Virus record (IMG/VR): IMGVR_UViG_3300047284_000355
Coordinates: 1-27,288 of that record
Length of the DNA stretch: 27,288 nt
Origin: a virus
Direction: 5' to 3' (one strand)
In this document: positions 19,096-27,118 of the stretch, one piece after another
How the letters are laid out: each line of letters begins with the position of its first letter
Position numbering within the stretch: position 1 is the stretch's first letter
The notes under the pieces: generated by a model
The model's database searches: none
Told to the model about the DNA's origin: nothing
What the model saw: only the letters and a program-made list of their open reading frames with translations
Made by a program: the position numbers and the translations under genes

Positions 19096-21332
19096 TGCCG
19101 TACTACATGGAAGCCGTCGAAGGGGAGTTCTGCGTGTTCAAGGAAGGACGGGACGAACCGCTGGAGTGCTACGACCGCGAGGCACAAGCGGAGGCGTACC
19201 TTACCGCCCTGAACATCGCCACAGCGGATGAAAACTACAAGGCGGAATCGGATACCTACGTTCCACCCGAAGCCGTCGCAGAGAACGCACGCCGTGCGCT
19301 CGAAGTGCGAGCGGAGAAGCCACCAAGTCAGCGAGGCATGACGCCGATTGGTCTTGCTCGAGCGAGGCAACTTGCCAATCGTCAGCCGGTGTCAGTCGCT
19401 ACGTTACGCCGCATGGTGGCGTACTTCGAGCGCCACGAGGTGGACAAACAGGGTGAGACGTGGGCGGAGCAGGGCAAGGGCTGGCAGGCATGGCAAGGCT
19501 GGGGAGGCGATGAGGGCTGGGCGTGGGCTCGGCGCATTGTAGAGAGAGAGGACAGTATGGACGAGGAAACCAAGGCGCTGCACGTCATGGTGCACGTTGA
19601 AGTCACAGAGGATGGCCATGAAGACGAAGCGCAAGCCGAAGCCGAAATGGAGCAGGGCATTGCGGACATTGTTGAAGCCCTTGACACCCCTATGACAATG
19701 GAAGTAGGAGGGCAGTACGTGGACGTTATCAAATCACATCCGCAGGCGGTGAAAGCCGTCGACGACTACATCATCAAGGGACGCGGCGTGGTCTACGGCG
19801 GGGCAGACCTGACCAAAGACCGCTTTACCGCAGACACCGACTTCGGCGGGTCACGGCCGTTCGAAGGCATGCCCGTGTTTTATGACCATGCACTCGGCGG
19901 CATCAAGTCGCAAATCGGCACGGTCAAAGCATGGGTACCCACTGATGACGGCATCGACGTGGAGATTGAGCTTGATCGCCGCCACAAGTACGCCGCCGAC
20001 GTGATGAAACTCGTGGAAGCTGGAGCGCTTGGACTCAGCACCGGCGCGGTGTCGCACTTGGTCGTACGACAGCCCATCAAGGGCGGCTACGAAATCAAGC
20101 GCTGGCACGTCGCTGAAATTAGCCTCACTCCCGAGCCCGCAGAACCCCGCACCATTACCGAAGTCAAGAGCGAAGAGGACGCCGCGTCGAGCATGGCTGA
20201 CGCACTGTCAACGCCTGACGATACAGAGACGATTCCAGCAGACACCGCATCACCAGAGGAGACCAAAGCCATGCCAGAAGGCATCATGGACAGCGCTCGC
20301 CACGACGAGCCACAGATGAAGACCGCACTTCCCGCCGCACCTGCAGAGAATCCGTTCGATAGCAACGAGTACTACCGCGCATACAAGCGCTTCATCGATG
20401 TGAAGAACCCCATCGAAAAGCAGGACGACAGCGCCGACGTGTTCACCACGCTGCGCAATGCCACCAAGTCCTACGCCGTCAAGACGCAAACCGAAGGCAC
20501 CAACAACGACGGTGGCTTCACGGTTCCGACCGCAGTCAACCGCATGGTCGTCGCCCGCCGTGACGAATCCAGCTTGCTTGGTCAGTTTCGCTTCATGCGC
20601 GTCACCACGGACACGTGGAAAGTGGTTGTGCCTGCCCAGTCGACCAAGGCAACCGCCGCGATCGTCGGAGAAGGCGTCACTGCTACCGCCAGCGAGCCGA
20701 ACATTGCCAACTCGAAGACCATCCAGCTGTACAAAGACACGCTCGAGTTCGCCATCACCGAAGAGCTCCTTGCTGACACCGCCAGCAACTACGAAGAGTT
20801 CCTCATGAACGAAATCGCTCGCGCCATGGCCGTCAGCGTGAACACGTTCATCATCAAGGGCACGGGCTCGAGCCAGCCATACGGCATCACTGCCCGCGTA
20901 ACCAACGATATTCCACTCAGTGCCACTGTGGCCACTTCGGCGCAGGTGCTCAACGTGTCAACGGGCATCAACGGCTCGTACATGACTAACGGCGAGACCG
21001 GCTTCGTGATGCGCAATGCCACATGGGGCGCCATCCGCGGTCTTGACCTTGCCAACACCGGCATGATTCTGACCAGCATGGAAGGCGGCGTACGACGTAT
21101 CGAGTCGTGGCCGGTCGCACTCAGCGAGCAGGTCGACGCCTACGGCACGTCCACCAACGAGCCTATCATCTTCGGCAACTTCAGCTACTATGCCTTTGCA
21201 GAGCGCACCGCTGGCGTGCAAATCGAGCGCGACTACAACCCGCGCACCGGTGTCACCTACATGATCGCCAAGTGGCGCTTCGGTGGTGACGTGACTCAGC
21301 CAGAGGCCTTCGCCATCGGTAAGCATGCGTAG
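19095..21332 (+). CDS. Prohead protease - major capsid protein fusion (HK97 type)
   Basis: 745 residues starting in a TAATG overlap. Residues about 55-150 hold a helical domain found in phage head maturation proteins (SQRGMTPIGLARARQL, then RRMVAYFERHEVDKQGETW and WQGWGGDEGWAWARRI). Residues about 205-360 form an HK97-family prohead protease: GRGVVYGGADLTKDRF, His265 in FYDHALGG, Ser315 in GLSTGAVSH and His338/Glu341 in RWHVAEISL. An acidic, Pro/Thr-rich linker (about 360-420) leads to the HK97-fold capsid protein (about 421-745). Cleavage in that linker would release the mature capsid protein. An ATG at 19557 with AGAGAGG upstream could give a shorter form. Fusion makes a separate scaffold unnecessary. 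Confidence 0.85.
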   Translation: MPYYMEAVEGEFCVFKEGRDEPLECYDREAQAEAYLTALNIATADENYKAESDTYVPPEAVAENARRALEVRAEKPPSQRGMTPIGLARARQLANRQPVSVATLRRMVAYFERHEVDKQGETWAEQGKGWQAWQGWGGDEGWAWARRIVEREDSMDEETKALHVMVHVEVTEDGHEDEAQAEAEMEQGIADIVEALDTPMTMEVGGQYVDVIKSHPQAVKAVDDYIIKGRGVVYGGADLTKDRFTADTDFGGSRPFEGMPVFYDHALGGIKSQIGTVKAWVPTDDGIDVEIELDRRHKYAADVMKLVEAGALGLSTGAVSHLVVRQPIKGGYEIKRWHVAEISLTPEPAEPRTITEVKSEEDAASSMADALSTPDDTETIPADTASPEETKAMPEGIMDSARHDEPQMKTALPAAPAENPFDSNEYYRAYKRFIDVKNPIEKQDDSADVFTTLRNATKSYAVKTQTEGTNNDGGFTVPTAVNRMVVARRDESSLLGQFRFMRVTTDTWKVVVPAQSTKATAAIVGEGVTATASEPNIANSKTIQLYKDTLEFAITEELLADTASNYEEFLMNEIARAMAVSVNTFIIKGTGSSQPYGITARVTNDIPLSATVATSAQVLNVSTGINGSYMTNGETGFVMRNATWGAIRGLDLANTGMILTSMEGGVRRIESWPVALSEQVDAYGTSTNEPIIFGNFSYYAFAERTAGVQIERDYNPRTGVTYMIAKWRFGGDVTQPEAFAIGKHA
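19680..19708. repeat. Dispersed 29-bp repeat, copy B
   Basis: This copy lies inside the protease-capsid gene, encoding LDTPMTMEVG near residues 196-205, just before the protease domain. It matches 13872-13900 at 26 of 29 positions. The differences fall mostly at four adjacent bases that change two residues (Pro-Met to Ala-Leu). Confidence 0.75.
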
Positions 21333-21341
21333 TAATACCAC

Positions 21342-21371
21342 GAGTGCGCTGATGGATTCATCAGCGCACTC
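21342..21371 (+). terminator. Perfect 13-bp hairpin after the capsid gene
   Basis: GAGTGCGCTGATG (21342-21354) pairs fully with 21359-21371 around the loop GATT. It starts 9 bases after the capsid stop and ends before the next Shine-Dalgarno sequence. There is no T-tract, so it may attenuate transcription or protect the 3' end of the abundant capsid mRNA rather than terminate fully. Confidence 0.65.
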
Positions 21372-21383
21372 ATTGGAGAGACA

Positions 21384-21572
21384 ATGAAGATTCAGTTACT
21401 CTACGCAGTGGCACAGATTGGAGAGCGTGGCGAGCTCATCATTCACGGAGCGGGCGACATCGTCGACTTTGACGACTACGAGGCGAAGACGTTGGTTGAG
21501 CAAGGACAAGCCGTTGCACTGGATGAGCCCGAGCCCACGCCCGTCAAGCGAGTTCCGAAAAAGGTGCTCTAA
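21384..21572 (+). CDS. Small hypothetical head protein
   Basis: 62 residues; GGAGAG precedes the ATG. The N-terminal strand IQLLYAVAQIGERGELI is followed by DIVDFDDYEAKTLVEQGQAVAL and a basic Pro/Lys end PVKRVPKKVL. Small proteins of this pattern (an [E/D]-x-x-A-x-x-L-[VI]-x-x-G-x-A motif) are often encoded right after phage capsid genes, but the function is unknown. It is two bases from the next gene. Confidence 0.65.
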   Translation: MKIQLLYAVAQIGERGELIIHGAGDIVDFDDYEAKTLVEQGQAVALDEPEPTPVKRVPKKVL

Positions 21573-21574
21573 AC

Positions 21575-22189
21575 ATGGCATACATCACCACCGCACAGCT
21601 CAAGTCGTATCTGGGCATCACGGTCAGCACCGATGACACGGAGCTGGGCTACATCCCCGACCGTGTCACTGCGGCGATTGATGCGTACTGTCACCGCCAC
21701 TTCGAGCCCGAGTCCGAACACGGGCCAGCGGCAAGCCACACCCACTACTTCACACCGCTTCTCGAGGTGGACGGCGGCGACCTGCTGGACTGGCAGACAC
21801 TGAACCTGCGGCACGACCTCGCAGAGCTCACCAGCATCACCAATGGCGACGGCACCGCAATTGCGGCAGGTGATGTGGTGCTTCTGCCGTTGAACGTAAC
21901 GCCGACCAGCTTTATCCGCATCAAATCGGGCATCAATAAAACGTGGGCATACACCACGAGCCCTGAAGGTGCCGTGCAGGTCGCTGGGAAGTGGAGCTAC
22001 AGCCTTAACGTCCCTGAAGACGTCAAAGCGGCGGCACTTCGCTGGGGCGCACACCTCTACCGCCTGCGCACGGGTGCCACGTCGGTGCCAGCCGATGTAA
22101 CCATCAGCGCCGACGGCAGTGCCTTTGCATCGAACCGCATCCCGAGCGACGTGGCCCAACTCCTTCGTCCGTACATTCGGAGGTCGTAG
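21575..22189 (+). CDS. Head-tail connector / head completion adaptor
   Basis: 204 residues. The opening TTAQLKSYLGITVSTDDTELGYIPDRVTAAIDAYCHRHFEP is the classic start of gp6-like/DNA-packaging adaptor proteins that form the ring under the portal. It is rich in short helices followed by an inserted beta domain, then helices (VPEDVKAAALRWGAHLYRLR). Position after the capsid gene fits a head completion role. Confidence 0.8.
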   Translation: MAYITTAQLKSYLGITVSTDDTELGYIPDRVTAAIDAYCHRHFEPESEHGPAASHTHYFTPLLEVDGGDLLDWQTLNLRHDLAELTSITNGDGTAIAAGDVVLLPLNVTPTSFIRIKSGINKTWAYTTSPEGAVQVAGKWSYSLNVPEDVKAAALRWGAHLYRLRTGATSVPADVTISADGSAFASNRIPSDVAQLLRPYIRRS

Positions 22190-22190
22190 C

Positions 22191-22643
22191 ATGGGAAGCC
22201 AGCTCGACAGCATCCTCGACGCTTTGCAGGCGATGACCATCACCGGCTACAGCTACACGGTCTACCGTGGCTCCACGCTGAAGAACGTCATCGACATCGC
22301 CAACACGCCGTGCCGCATCATCTCGGCGATTGGCGTGCAAAGTGGGCGCACCGATCGGCTGACGTTCGGCACTGGGGCGCTGATGCGCACCGATTGGACA
22401 ATACAGGACACCGCCCTGATTCGCCCCGCATCGCTTGGCATTGGACTAAGCGACGTGGCGGCGACCATGGAGGGATACCTTGCGGCATACCACGAAGCCG
22501 TGCGAAGCGCTTTTGATGCCAACTCACGCTGGCTCATCACCGACGTGGCAGTGCGCAGCCAAGTGCTGGAGTGGCCAGCGGCGTCGGGCAATTTCTTTGA
22601 CGCAGTCGCGGCCACGCTTACCGTGACCGACATTATCGAGTAG
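22191..22643 (+). CDS. Neck / head closure-type protein
   Basis: 150 residues; the ATG at 22191 follows GGAGG (22179-22183) and overlaps the neighbouring stop region. The product is beta-rich with DSILDALQAMTITGYSYTVYRG at the start and VRSQVLEWPAASGNFFDAVAATLTVTDIIE at the end. No strong family motif is seen. Its place between the head completion gene and the tail-tube gene supports a head closure or tail terminator role, as in other siphoviruses. Confidence 0.6.
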   Translation: MGSQLDSILDALQAMTITGYSYTVYRGSTLKNVIDIANTPCRIISAIGVQSGRTDRLTFGTGALMRTDWTIQDTALIRPASLGIGLSDVAATMEGYLAAYHEAVRSAFDANSRWLITDVAVRSQVLEWPAASGNFFDAVAATLTVTDIIE

Positions 22644-22654
22644 GGAGATACATC

Positions 22655-23095
22655 ATGGCACAAACTACAGGGGCAGTCAGCGGAGCCGCCGCGGCGGTAT
22701 CCGTCAAAATCGGAGTCGGCGCCTACGTCGACCACTCAGGGTGGACGCAGAGCGTTGACGCAACGAGCGCAAGCATCACCAACGCCGAAGCCTACACCTT
22801 CGACGGAGACAATGCGATTATTCTGCTGGGCAAAGAGGAGCCCGTAGAGGTTACTGTGAACTTCCTCTACACCGAGGTGGCCACGGAGCTCTGGGAGCTC
22901 GCTGAAGCCGCATTCCAAGCCAAGAGCGCCGTGCAAGTCAAGTGGGAGCCGAAAGGCTCTTCGGGCAAGCAGATTGAGACGCTCGCAGGTGGCTATATCA
23001 CCAACATCGTCTACCCATCGGTCGCCGCGGACTCCGCAGGGCCTGTCGTCGCCGCCATCACCGTGCGTGCACCTGGCATCGGATACGCCGCATAG
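22655..23095 (+). CDS. Major tail (tube) protein
   Basis: 146 residues, GGGAGA upstream. An Ala/Gly-rich N-terminus is followed by beta strands typical of tube proteins (VSVKIGVGAYVDHSGWTQSV, NAIILLGKEEPVEVTVNFLYTE) with a helix WELAEAAFQAKSAVQVKW. Its position directly before a frameshifted chaperone pair and the tape measure gene is the standard place for the tube protein. A hairpin follows the gene, as after the capsid gene. Confidence 0.75.
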   Translation: MAQTTGAVSGAAAAVSVKIGVGAYVDHSGWTQSVDATSASITNAEAYTFDGDNAIILLGKEEPVEVTVNFLYTEVATELWELAEAAFQAKSAVQVKWEPKGSSGKQIETLAGGYITNIVYPSVAADSAGPVVAAITVRAPGIGYAA

Positions 23096-23102
23096 TCGGG
23101 CA

Positions 23103-23131
23103 GGGCGGCGTGTCGGGACACCACGTCGCCC
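23103..23131 (+). terminator. 10-bp hairpin after the tail-tube gene
   Basis: GGGCGGCGTG (23103-23112) pairs with CACGTCGCCC (23122-23131), with one G-T pair and a 9-base loop. It begins 7 bases after the tail-tube stop. No T-tract follows, so attenuation or mRNA protection is more likely than full termination. Confidence 0.55.
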
Positions 23132-23169
23132 AGCCATCACTCTGTGTCCCCGCTATGAAGAGGTGTCCC

Positions 23170-23400
23170 ATGTCAAACATCACCGAGTACACCGTCAATC
23201 CGGACGAGATTTATCTTGACGATGTGGCTGAGCTGAGTGATGCACTGAAAGCCACTGACTTTCGCCGTGTCAACGCCGTGCTGGTGCGCTGTGTCACCGA
23301 CGTCGACGGCAATCCGATCGAACGGGTCAAAGCGACGCACGCCGTGAAGTTGGCCAAGCGCATCATTGAGGCAATCAGCGAGGGCGACGCGGGAAACTAA
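23170..23400 (+). CDS. Tail assembly chaperone, unshifted form (lambda gpG-like)
   Basis: 76 residues. The ATG at 23170 follows GAGGTG; earlier in-frame codons lie in the hairpin region. The product has a helical C-terminus (RVKATHAVKLAKRIIEAISEGDAGN). Near its stop lies the slippery heptamer GGGAAAC (23391-23397), in phase as G-GGA-AAC. A fraction of ribosomes would shift -1 and continue into the next frame. Gene order tube - chaperone - tape measure is the standard siphovirus order. The chaperones guide tail-tube polymerisation around the tape measure. Confidence 0.85.
   Translation: MSNITEYTVNPDEIYLDDVAELSDALKATDFRRVNAVLVRCVTDVDGNPIERVKATHAVKLAKRIIEAISEGDAGN
23391..23397 (+). promoter_or_regulatory. 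Programmed -1 frameshift site GGGAAAC
   Basis: The heptamer fits X-XXY-YYZ in the zero frame (gcG GGA AAC, stop TAA immediately after). After a -1 shift the ribosome would read CTA from 23397 and continue without a stop to 23597. This is one of the well-established slippery sequences used by phage tail chaperone genes. Confidence 0.85.
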
Positions 23401-23597
23401 GGACGGCAGTGCTGGCGCATCTCTGGACACAGGCAGAAATGCCATTTGCATACCTTGAACTGATGTTGTGTCGAGATGTCTACCACTGCCCGCCAAGTCA
23501 GCTCCCACCGTGGCATAAAATTCGCCAGCATCTTATCTGTATGGACGCTGAAGCGCACATCCGATTGGTAGAGGCGAGGAAGGCAAAGCGTGGCTGA
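23397..23597 (+). CDS. Tail chaperone extension reached by -1 frameshift (lambda GT-like)
   Basis: Read from the slippery site, this frame adds about 66 residues (AVLAHLWTQAEMPFAYLELMLCRDVYHCPPSQLPPW and a basic end) to the short chaperone, giving a fusion of about 142 residues. A GTG at 23409 could be an independent start but has a poor binding site, and the slippery sequence explains expression. It ends in an overlap with the tape measure start. The low-abundance fused form is known in other phages to be required for tail assembly. Confidence 0.8.
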   Translation, partial: LRTAVLAHLWTQAEMPFAYLELMLCRDVYHCPPSQLPPWHKIRQHLICMDAEAHIRLVEARKAKRG

Positions 23598-25341
23598 AAC
23601 CGTAGTAATTAGATTTAAGGGCGAAGATGATTTGACGCCCGTCGCCAACAAAGTCGCCGACAGTGTCAGCAAGGTCGACGACAGTGCGAAGCGCGCTGGC
23701 AAAGGCTTTTCTGCGCTTGGTGAAATCGCCGTGGGCGCACTGCGAGGCATCGGTGAGGCGGCGCTGAACATCGGCGCAAGCGCACTCAGCGGTACCTTTG
23801 ATTTTTTCAAGACCGCCGTGCAGGGCAGTGCAGAGTATCAAGCCGCACTTGCACAGACTGAAGCGGTCATCGCCTCAACCGGCATGGCGGCGGGGTTCAC
23901 TGCGCAGGACATGGAAAAGCTGGCACGAGGCCTGTCCGCAGTGAGCGGCGAGAGTTTGTTCACCGATGACCAGCTCCTTGGTGCACAGAACGTCTTGGCT
24001 ACGTTCACGAACATTCAGGGCATTAACTTTAGTTCTGCTACGCAAGCCATCGCCGACCTCAGCCAAGCCATGGGGCAAGACCTGCAAAGCTCAGCGGTGC
24101 AAGTCGGCAAAGCGCTCAACGATCCGGTGCAAGGCATCAGTGCTTTGCAACGAGTCGGCGTGAGCTTCACCGAAGACCAGAAGCGAGTAGTGGAATCACT
24201 CGTAGAGATGGGCGACACCTCCGAAGCCCAGCGGCTCATCCTGAAAGAACTCGAACGGCAGTTCGGTGGGAGCGCCGCCGCCGCCGCACAAACTTTTAGC
24301 GGACAGATGACGGTGATGACTGAACAGATCGAGGACGCAAAGGGCGCCATCGGCGATGCACTCCTTCCGCTCCTCACGGAGATGGTCAGCATCTTCGGCA
24401 CGCATCTCCTGCCGACGCTTCGTGAAAGCACCGCCTCCATCGGCGCATTCTTTCAAGGCATCAGCGATAGCGGCGGCGTCATGGCCACCATTAACGGCAT
24501 CAAAGCATCGTTCCAGCGCCTCGTGGCGACCAATCCGATTCTGCAGCGCCTGGTTGTGCTCGGCGGCGAGGTGTCCGCCGCATTCGCTACGCTCTACGCT
24601 GGTATCACGGAGCTCGCCGCCGACCCCGCCTTGCAGAAGTGGGGTGGATTCGCACTGCAAATCCTTGAGAAGGTGGCGCTGGTCATTATCGACAGCTTGG
24701 TGCTGGCTTTTCAGATACTGCGAGTCACTATCGACGTAGCGGTCGATGTCATCAAAGTTTTTGCCACTGCCATGGAGCCGATTTGGTCGGTGGTGTACCC
24801 GAAGATTGTCGCAGTACTCACTGCCATCTCCCAGCTCCTCAGAGGTGACTTCGCAGGCGCATGGCAGACGGTGAAAAACGTAGTGGTGACTGCGTGGACG
24901 GAGGTGTACAACGTGGTGTCACGTGTCATCACCGACCTGTACAACCGCGTGCGCAGCTTTATCGGCGACATCCTCGGCACTGCAATAAACATCGGCAAAG
25001 ACATTGTCAACGGCATCGCCACGGGCATCATGCAGGCAAAGGCGTCAGTGGAAAGGGCGCTCAGGTCAGTCATCGATGCCGCCATCCAGAAAATCAAGGA
25101 TATGCTTGGCATTTCATCGCCGAGCAAAGCCATGGCCAGCATGATCGGCGTGCCCATGGTGCAAGGCATCATCTCTGGCAGTGCAACCGGCGTACAGCGC
25201 GCCGTGCAGGCGCCGCCTGCAGAAGCGTCGCAGACCGTGCAAAACTTCTACCTCACTGCGAACTACCAGACAACGCAGAGCCAGTCATCGGTGCGCAATG
25301 ACTTGCGGGCCATGCAGCTCCTTGCGGGAGGCGTCGCCTAA
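23590..25341 (+). CDS. Tape measure protein
   Basis: 583 residues; GTG start with AGGAAGG upstream, overlapping the previous stop. It is long, helical and Ala/Gly-rich with a hydrophobic middle (FALQILEKVALVIIDSLVLAFQILRV) and the usual signatures of siphovirus tape measures: LNDPVQGISALQRVGVSFTEDQKRVVESLVE, TFSGQMTVMTEQIEDAKGAIGDALLPLL and C-terminal IKDMLGISSPSKAMASMIG. It sets tail length; at about 0.15 nm per residue a tail near 85-90 nm is expected. It is the largest gene of the tail block. Confidence 0.9.
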   Translation: MAETVVIRFKGEDDLTPVANKVADSVSKVDDSAKRAGKGFSALGEIAVGALRGIGEAALNIGASALSGTFDFFKTAVQGSAEYQAALAQTEAVIASTGMAAGFTAQDMEKLARGLSAVSGESLFTDDQLLGAQNVLATFTNIQGINFSSATQAIADLSQAMGQDLQSSAVQVGKALNDPVQGISALQRVGVSFTEDQKRVVESLVEMGDTSEAQRLILKELERQFGGSAAAAAQTFSGQMTVMTEQIEDAKGAIGDALLPLLTEMVSIFGTHLLPTLRESTASIGAFFQGISDSGGVMATINGIKASFQRLVATNPILQRLVVLGGEVSAAFATLYAGITELAADPALQKWGGFALQILEKVALVIIDSLVLAFQILRVTIDVAVDVIKVFATAMEPIWSVVYPKIVAVLTAISQLLRGDFAGAWQTVKNVVVTAWTEVYNVVSRVITDLYNRVRSFIGDILGTAINIGKDIVNGIATGIMQAKASVERALRSVIDAAIQKIKDMLGISSPSKAMASMIGVPMVQGIISGSATGVQRAVQAPPAEASQTVQNFYLTANYQTTQSQSSVRNDLRAMQLLAGGVA

Positions 25342-26219
25342 TGCCATACTCTATCACCTACACCACTGCGGGAACGACGTACGACCTCAACGGCGTTAAT
25401 GCGGGTATCGGGGTCACCGTGCGCTACTTGGGCGACCAAGGCTTCGGCATGGCGCCCATGCAACGCATCACTCAGCGTGGGCCACTTCAGCAGGGTGACA
25501 CCGACGTGGGGTACCGCCTTGACCCACGCATCATCCAGCTTCCGCTCCTCGTGGAGGCGATGACGATGGACGCGGGCTATACCGCACGCAAAGGCTTGCT
25601 CAAGATTTTTACACCAGCGAACGGTGCGGGCATCCTCAGAGTGACGACCGATCTGTATGACCGTGCTATCCTCGTGGTGCCCATGGGCGGGCTGGATTTC
25701 AACCAAGACCCACAAAGCGGCTATCATATTCGTACGGTGGTGCAACTCCGTGCCGCTGACCCGACGTGGTATGACCCCACCATCGTCAACGCGGCGCAGA
25801 CACCGACGATTACTGGCACGCCCACGCCCGTCCCGCTGACCATCCCATGGACGGCTGGGTCAAGCTCTATCAACTCCACGCTGAACTTCACGTATGACGG
25901 CGATTTTATATCATACCCCATCATCAGCGTGACGGGGCCGATTACTGACCTGCTCATCACGCATACCACTACGGGGTATGTGATTGGTGTGACGGGCACT
26001 ATCATCGCAGGAGATACGTGGACGTTCGACTTACGCTACGGGCAAAAGACGGTTACCGACCAAGCGGGCGTTAATCAAATCGCAAACCTCACCAGCGGGT
26101 CGGCGCTGGCGGACTTTGCCATCATCCTCGGCGCCAACACCATCACGGTATCAGGCACCACGACGACATCAGCCAGCACGGTCAACATCACGTACTACAC
26201 ACGATATACAGGAGTATAG
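25341..26219 (+). CDS. Distal tail protein (Dit-like)
   Basis: 292 residues; TAATG overlap with the tape measure stop. The N-terminal domain includes MAPMQRITQRGPLQQGDTDVGYRLDPRIIQLPLLV and RILRVTTDL-type strands, matching Dit-like proteins that form the hexameric hub at the tail tip. The C-terminal half is a beta-sandwich with many Thr and Gly residues. Its position after the tape measure is as expected for siphoviruses. Confidence 0.75.
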   Translation: MPYSITYTTAGTTYDLNGVNAGIGVTVRYLGDQGFGMAPMQRITQRGPLQQGDTDVGYRLDPRIIQLPLLVEAMTMDAGYTARKGLLKIFTPANGAGILRVTTDLYDRAILVVPMGGLDFNQDPQSGYHIRTVVQLRAADPTWYDPTIVNAAQTPTITGTPTPVPLTIPWTAGSSSINSTLNFTYDGDFISYPIISVTGPITDLLITHTTTGYVIGVTGTIIAGDTWTFDLRYGQKTVTDQAGVNQIANLTSGSALADFAIILGANTITVSGTTTTSASTVNITYYTRYTGV

Positions 26220-26221
26220 GC

Positions 26222-27118
26222 ATGGCAGAGCAAAGCATGTTTTGGCCCACGACGGGCACGGGCGACGGAATCAGCGGAGGGTACACCGATGCACGACTGA
26301 AGACCATCTGGAAAGCAGCGCTGGGTAACGGGGTCTTGCAGTACCAAAACAACCTCACCGCTACGGGCACGGGCACGTCAACGCTGGCAGTCAATACGGG
26401 CGCCGCCGTAGTCGAGGGATACCTGTACGAAAACGACTCTAGCGCCTCTATCGCCACCGCATCGCTGGGCTCGGCGACGTATGGTCTGTACGTCATCGCC
26501 AACGAGGATGCTTCTGCGCTGGCAGTGTCACGCTCAGTGGCAGGTACTACGGTGGCGGCGAAGTCGACGCGGCTGGCGCTGAACTCCACGACGCCCGCAC
26601 AGCCGAACATCAAGATTGCCACGGTCGTGACATCGGGCGGAAGCATCACCAGCATCACGGCAGAAAATAATCGCTTTGCTTCCAGCCGTGTCAAGACGGT
26701 GGGCAGCAGCACGCTGGCGGTTGGAACGCGCACGACCAATCAAAGCATCGCCAACAACACGAACACGGTCATCACGTTCGGCTCGGTGACAAACTCCGAT
26801 TACGTGACGGGCGTAGCTGGCACGGGCGTTTTTACCATCAAGGAGTCGGGGGTATACAGCCTACAGGGCGGATATAACGTCACATACAATGCGACTGGCT
26901 ATCGCTCAAGCTGGGTCGCCATCAACGCCGCTATTCAGCTTGACACCATCGCTCAGTTCACAGCCACAGCGATTGGAACCTCGGGCACGTCGCGATATCT
27001 GATGGCCACGCAGTTTGAACTCGTCGCGGGTGACACCGTGGAGTTTTATACCTATCAGGACTCTGGCGGCGCGCTCAATCTTACTCGTGCACGGTGCACC
27101 ATCGCGAGGCTCGGATGA
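26222..27118 (+). CDS. Tail tip/fibre protein with a C-terminal jelly-roll-like domain
   Basis: 298 residues. The N-terminus MAEQSMFWPTTGTGDGISGGYTDARLKTIW resembles baseplate or tail-tip fibre proteins. A Ser/Thr/Ala-rich middle follows, and then a C-terminal domain from about residue 185 (ANNTNTVITFGS, FTIKESGVYSLQGGYNVTYNATG, FELVAGDTVEFYTYQDSGG) has the strand pattern of C1q/TNF-like adsorption domains. It may bind host surface. It overlaps the next gene by ATGA. Confidence 0.65.
   Translation: MAEQSMFWPTTGTGDGISGGYTDARLKTIWKAALGNGVLQYQNNLTATGTGTSTLAVNTGAAVVEGYLYENDSSASIATASLGSATYGLYVIANEDASALAVSRSVAGTTVAAKSTRLALNSTTPAQPNIKIATVVTSGGSITSITAENNRFASSRVKTVGSSTLAVGTRTTNQSIANNTNTVITFGSVTNSDYVTGVAGTGVFTIKESGVYSLQGGYNVTYNATGYRSSWVAINAAIQLDTIAQFTATAIGTSGTSRYLMATQFELVAGDTVEFYTYQDSGGALNLTRARCTIARLG

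Noticed and set aside
22119-22190. Longer upstream start for the neck protein
   Set aside because: The upstream codon lies within the preceding gene without a ribosome binding site. The ATG at 22191 has GGAGG at the right distance.
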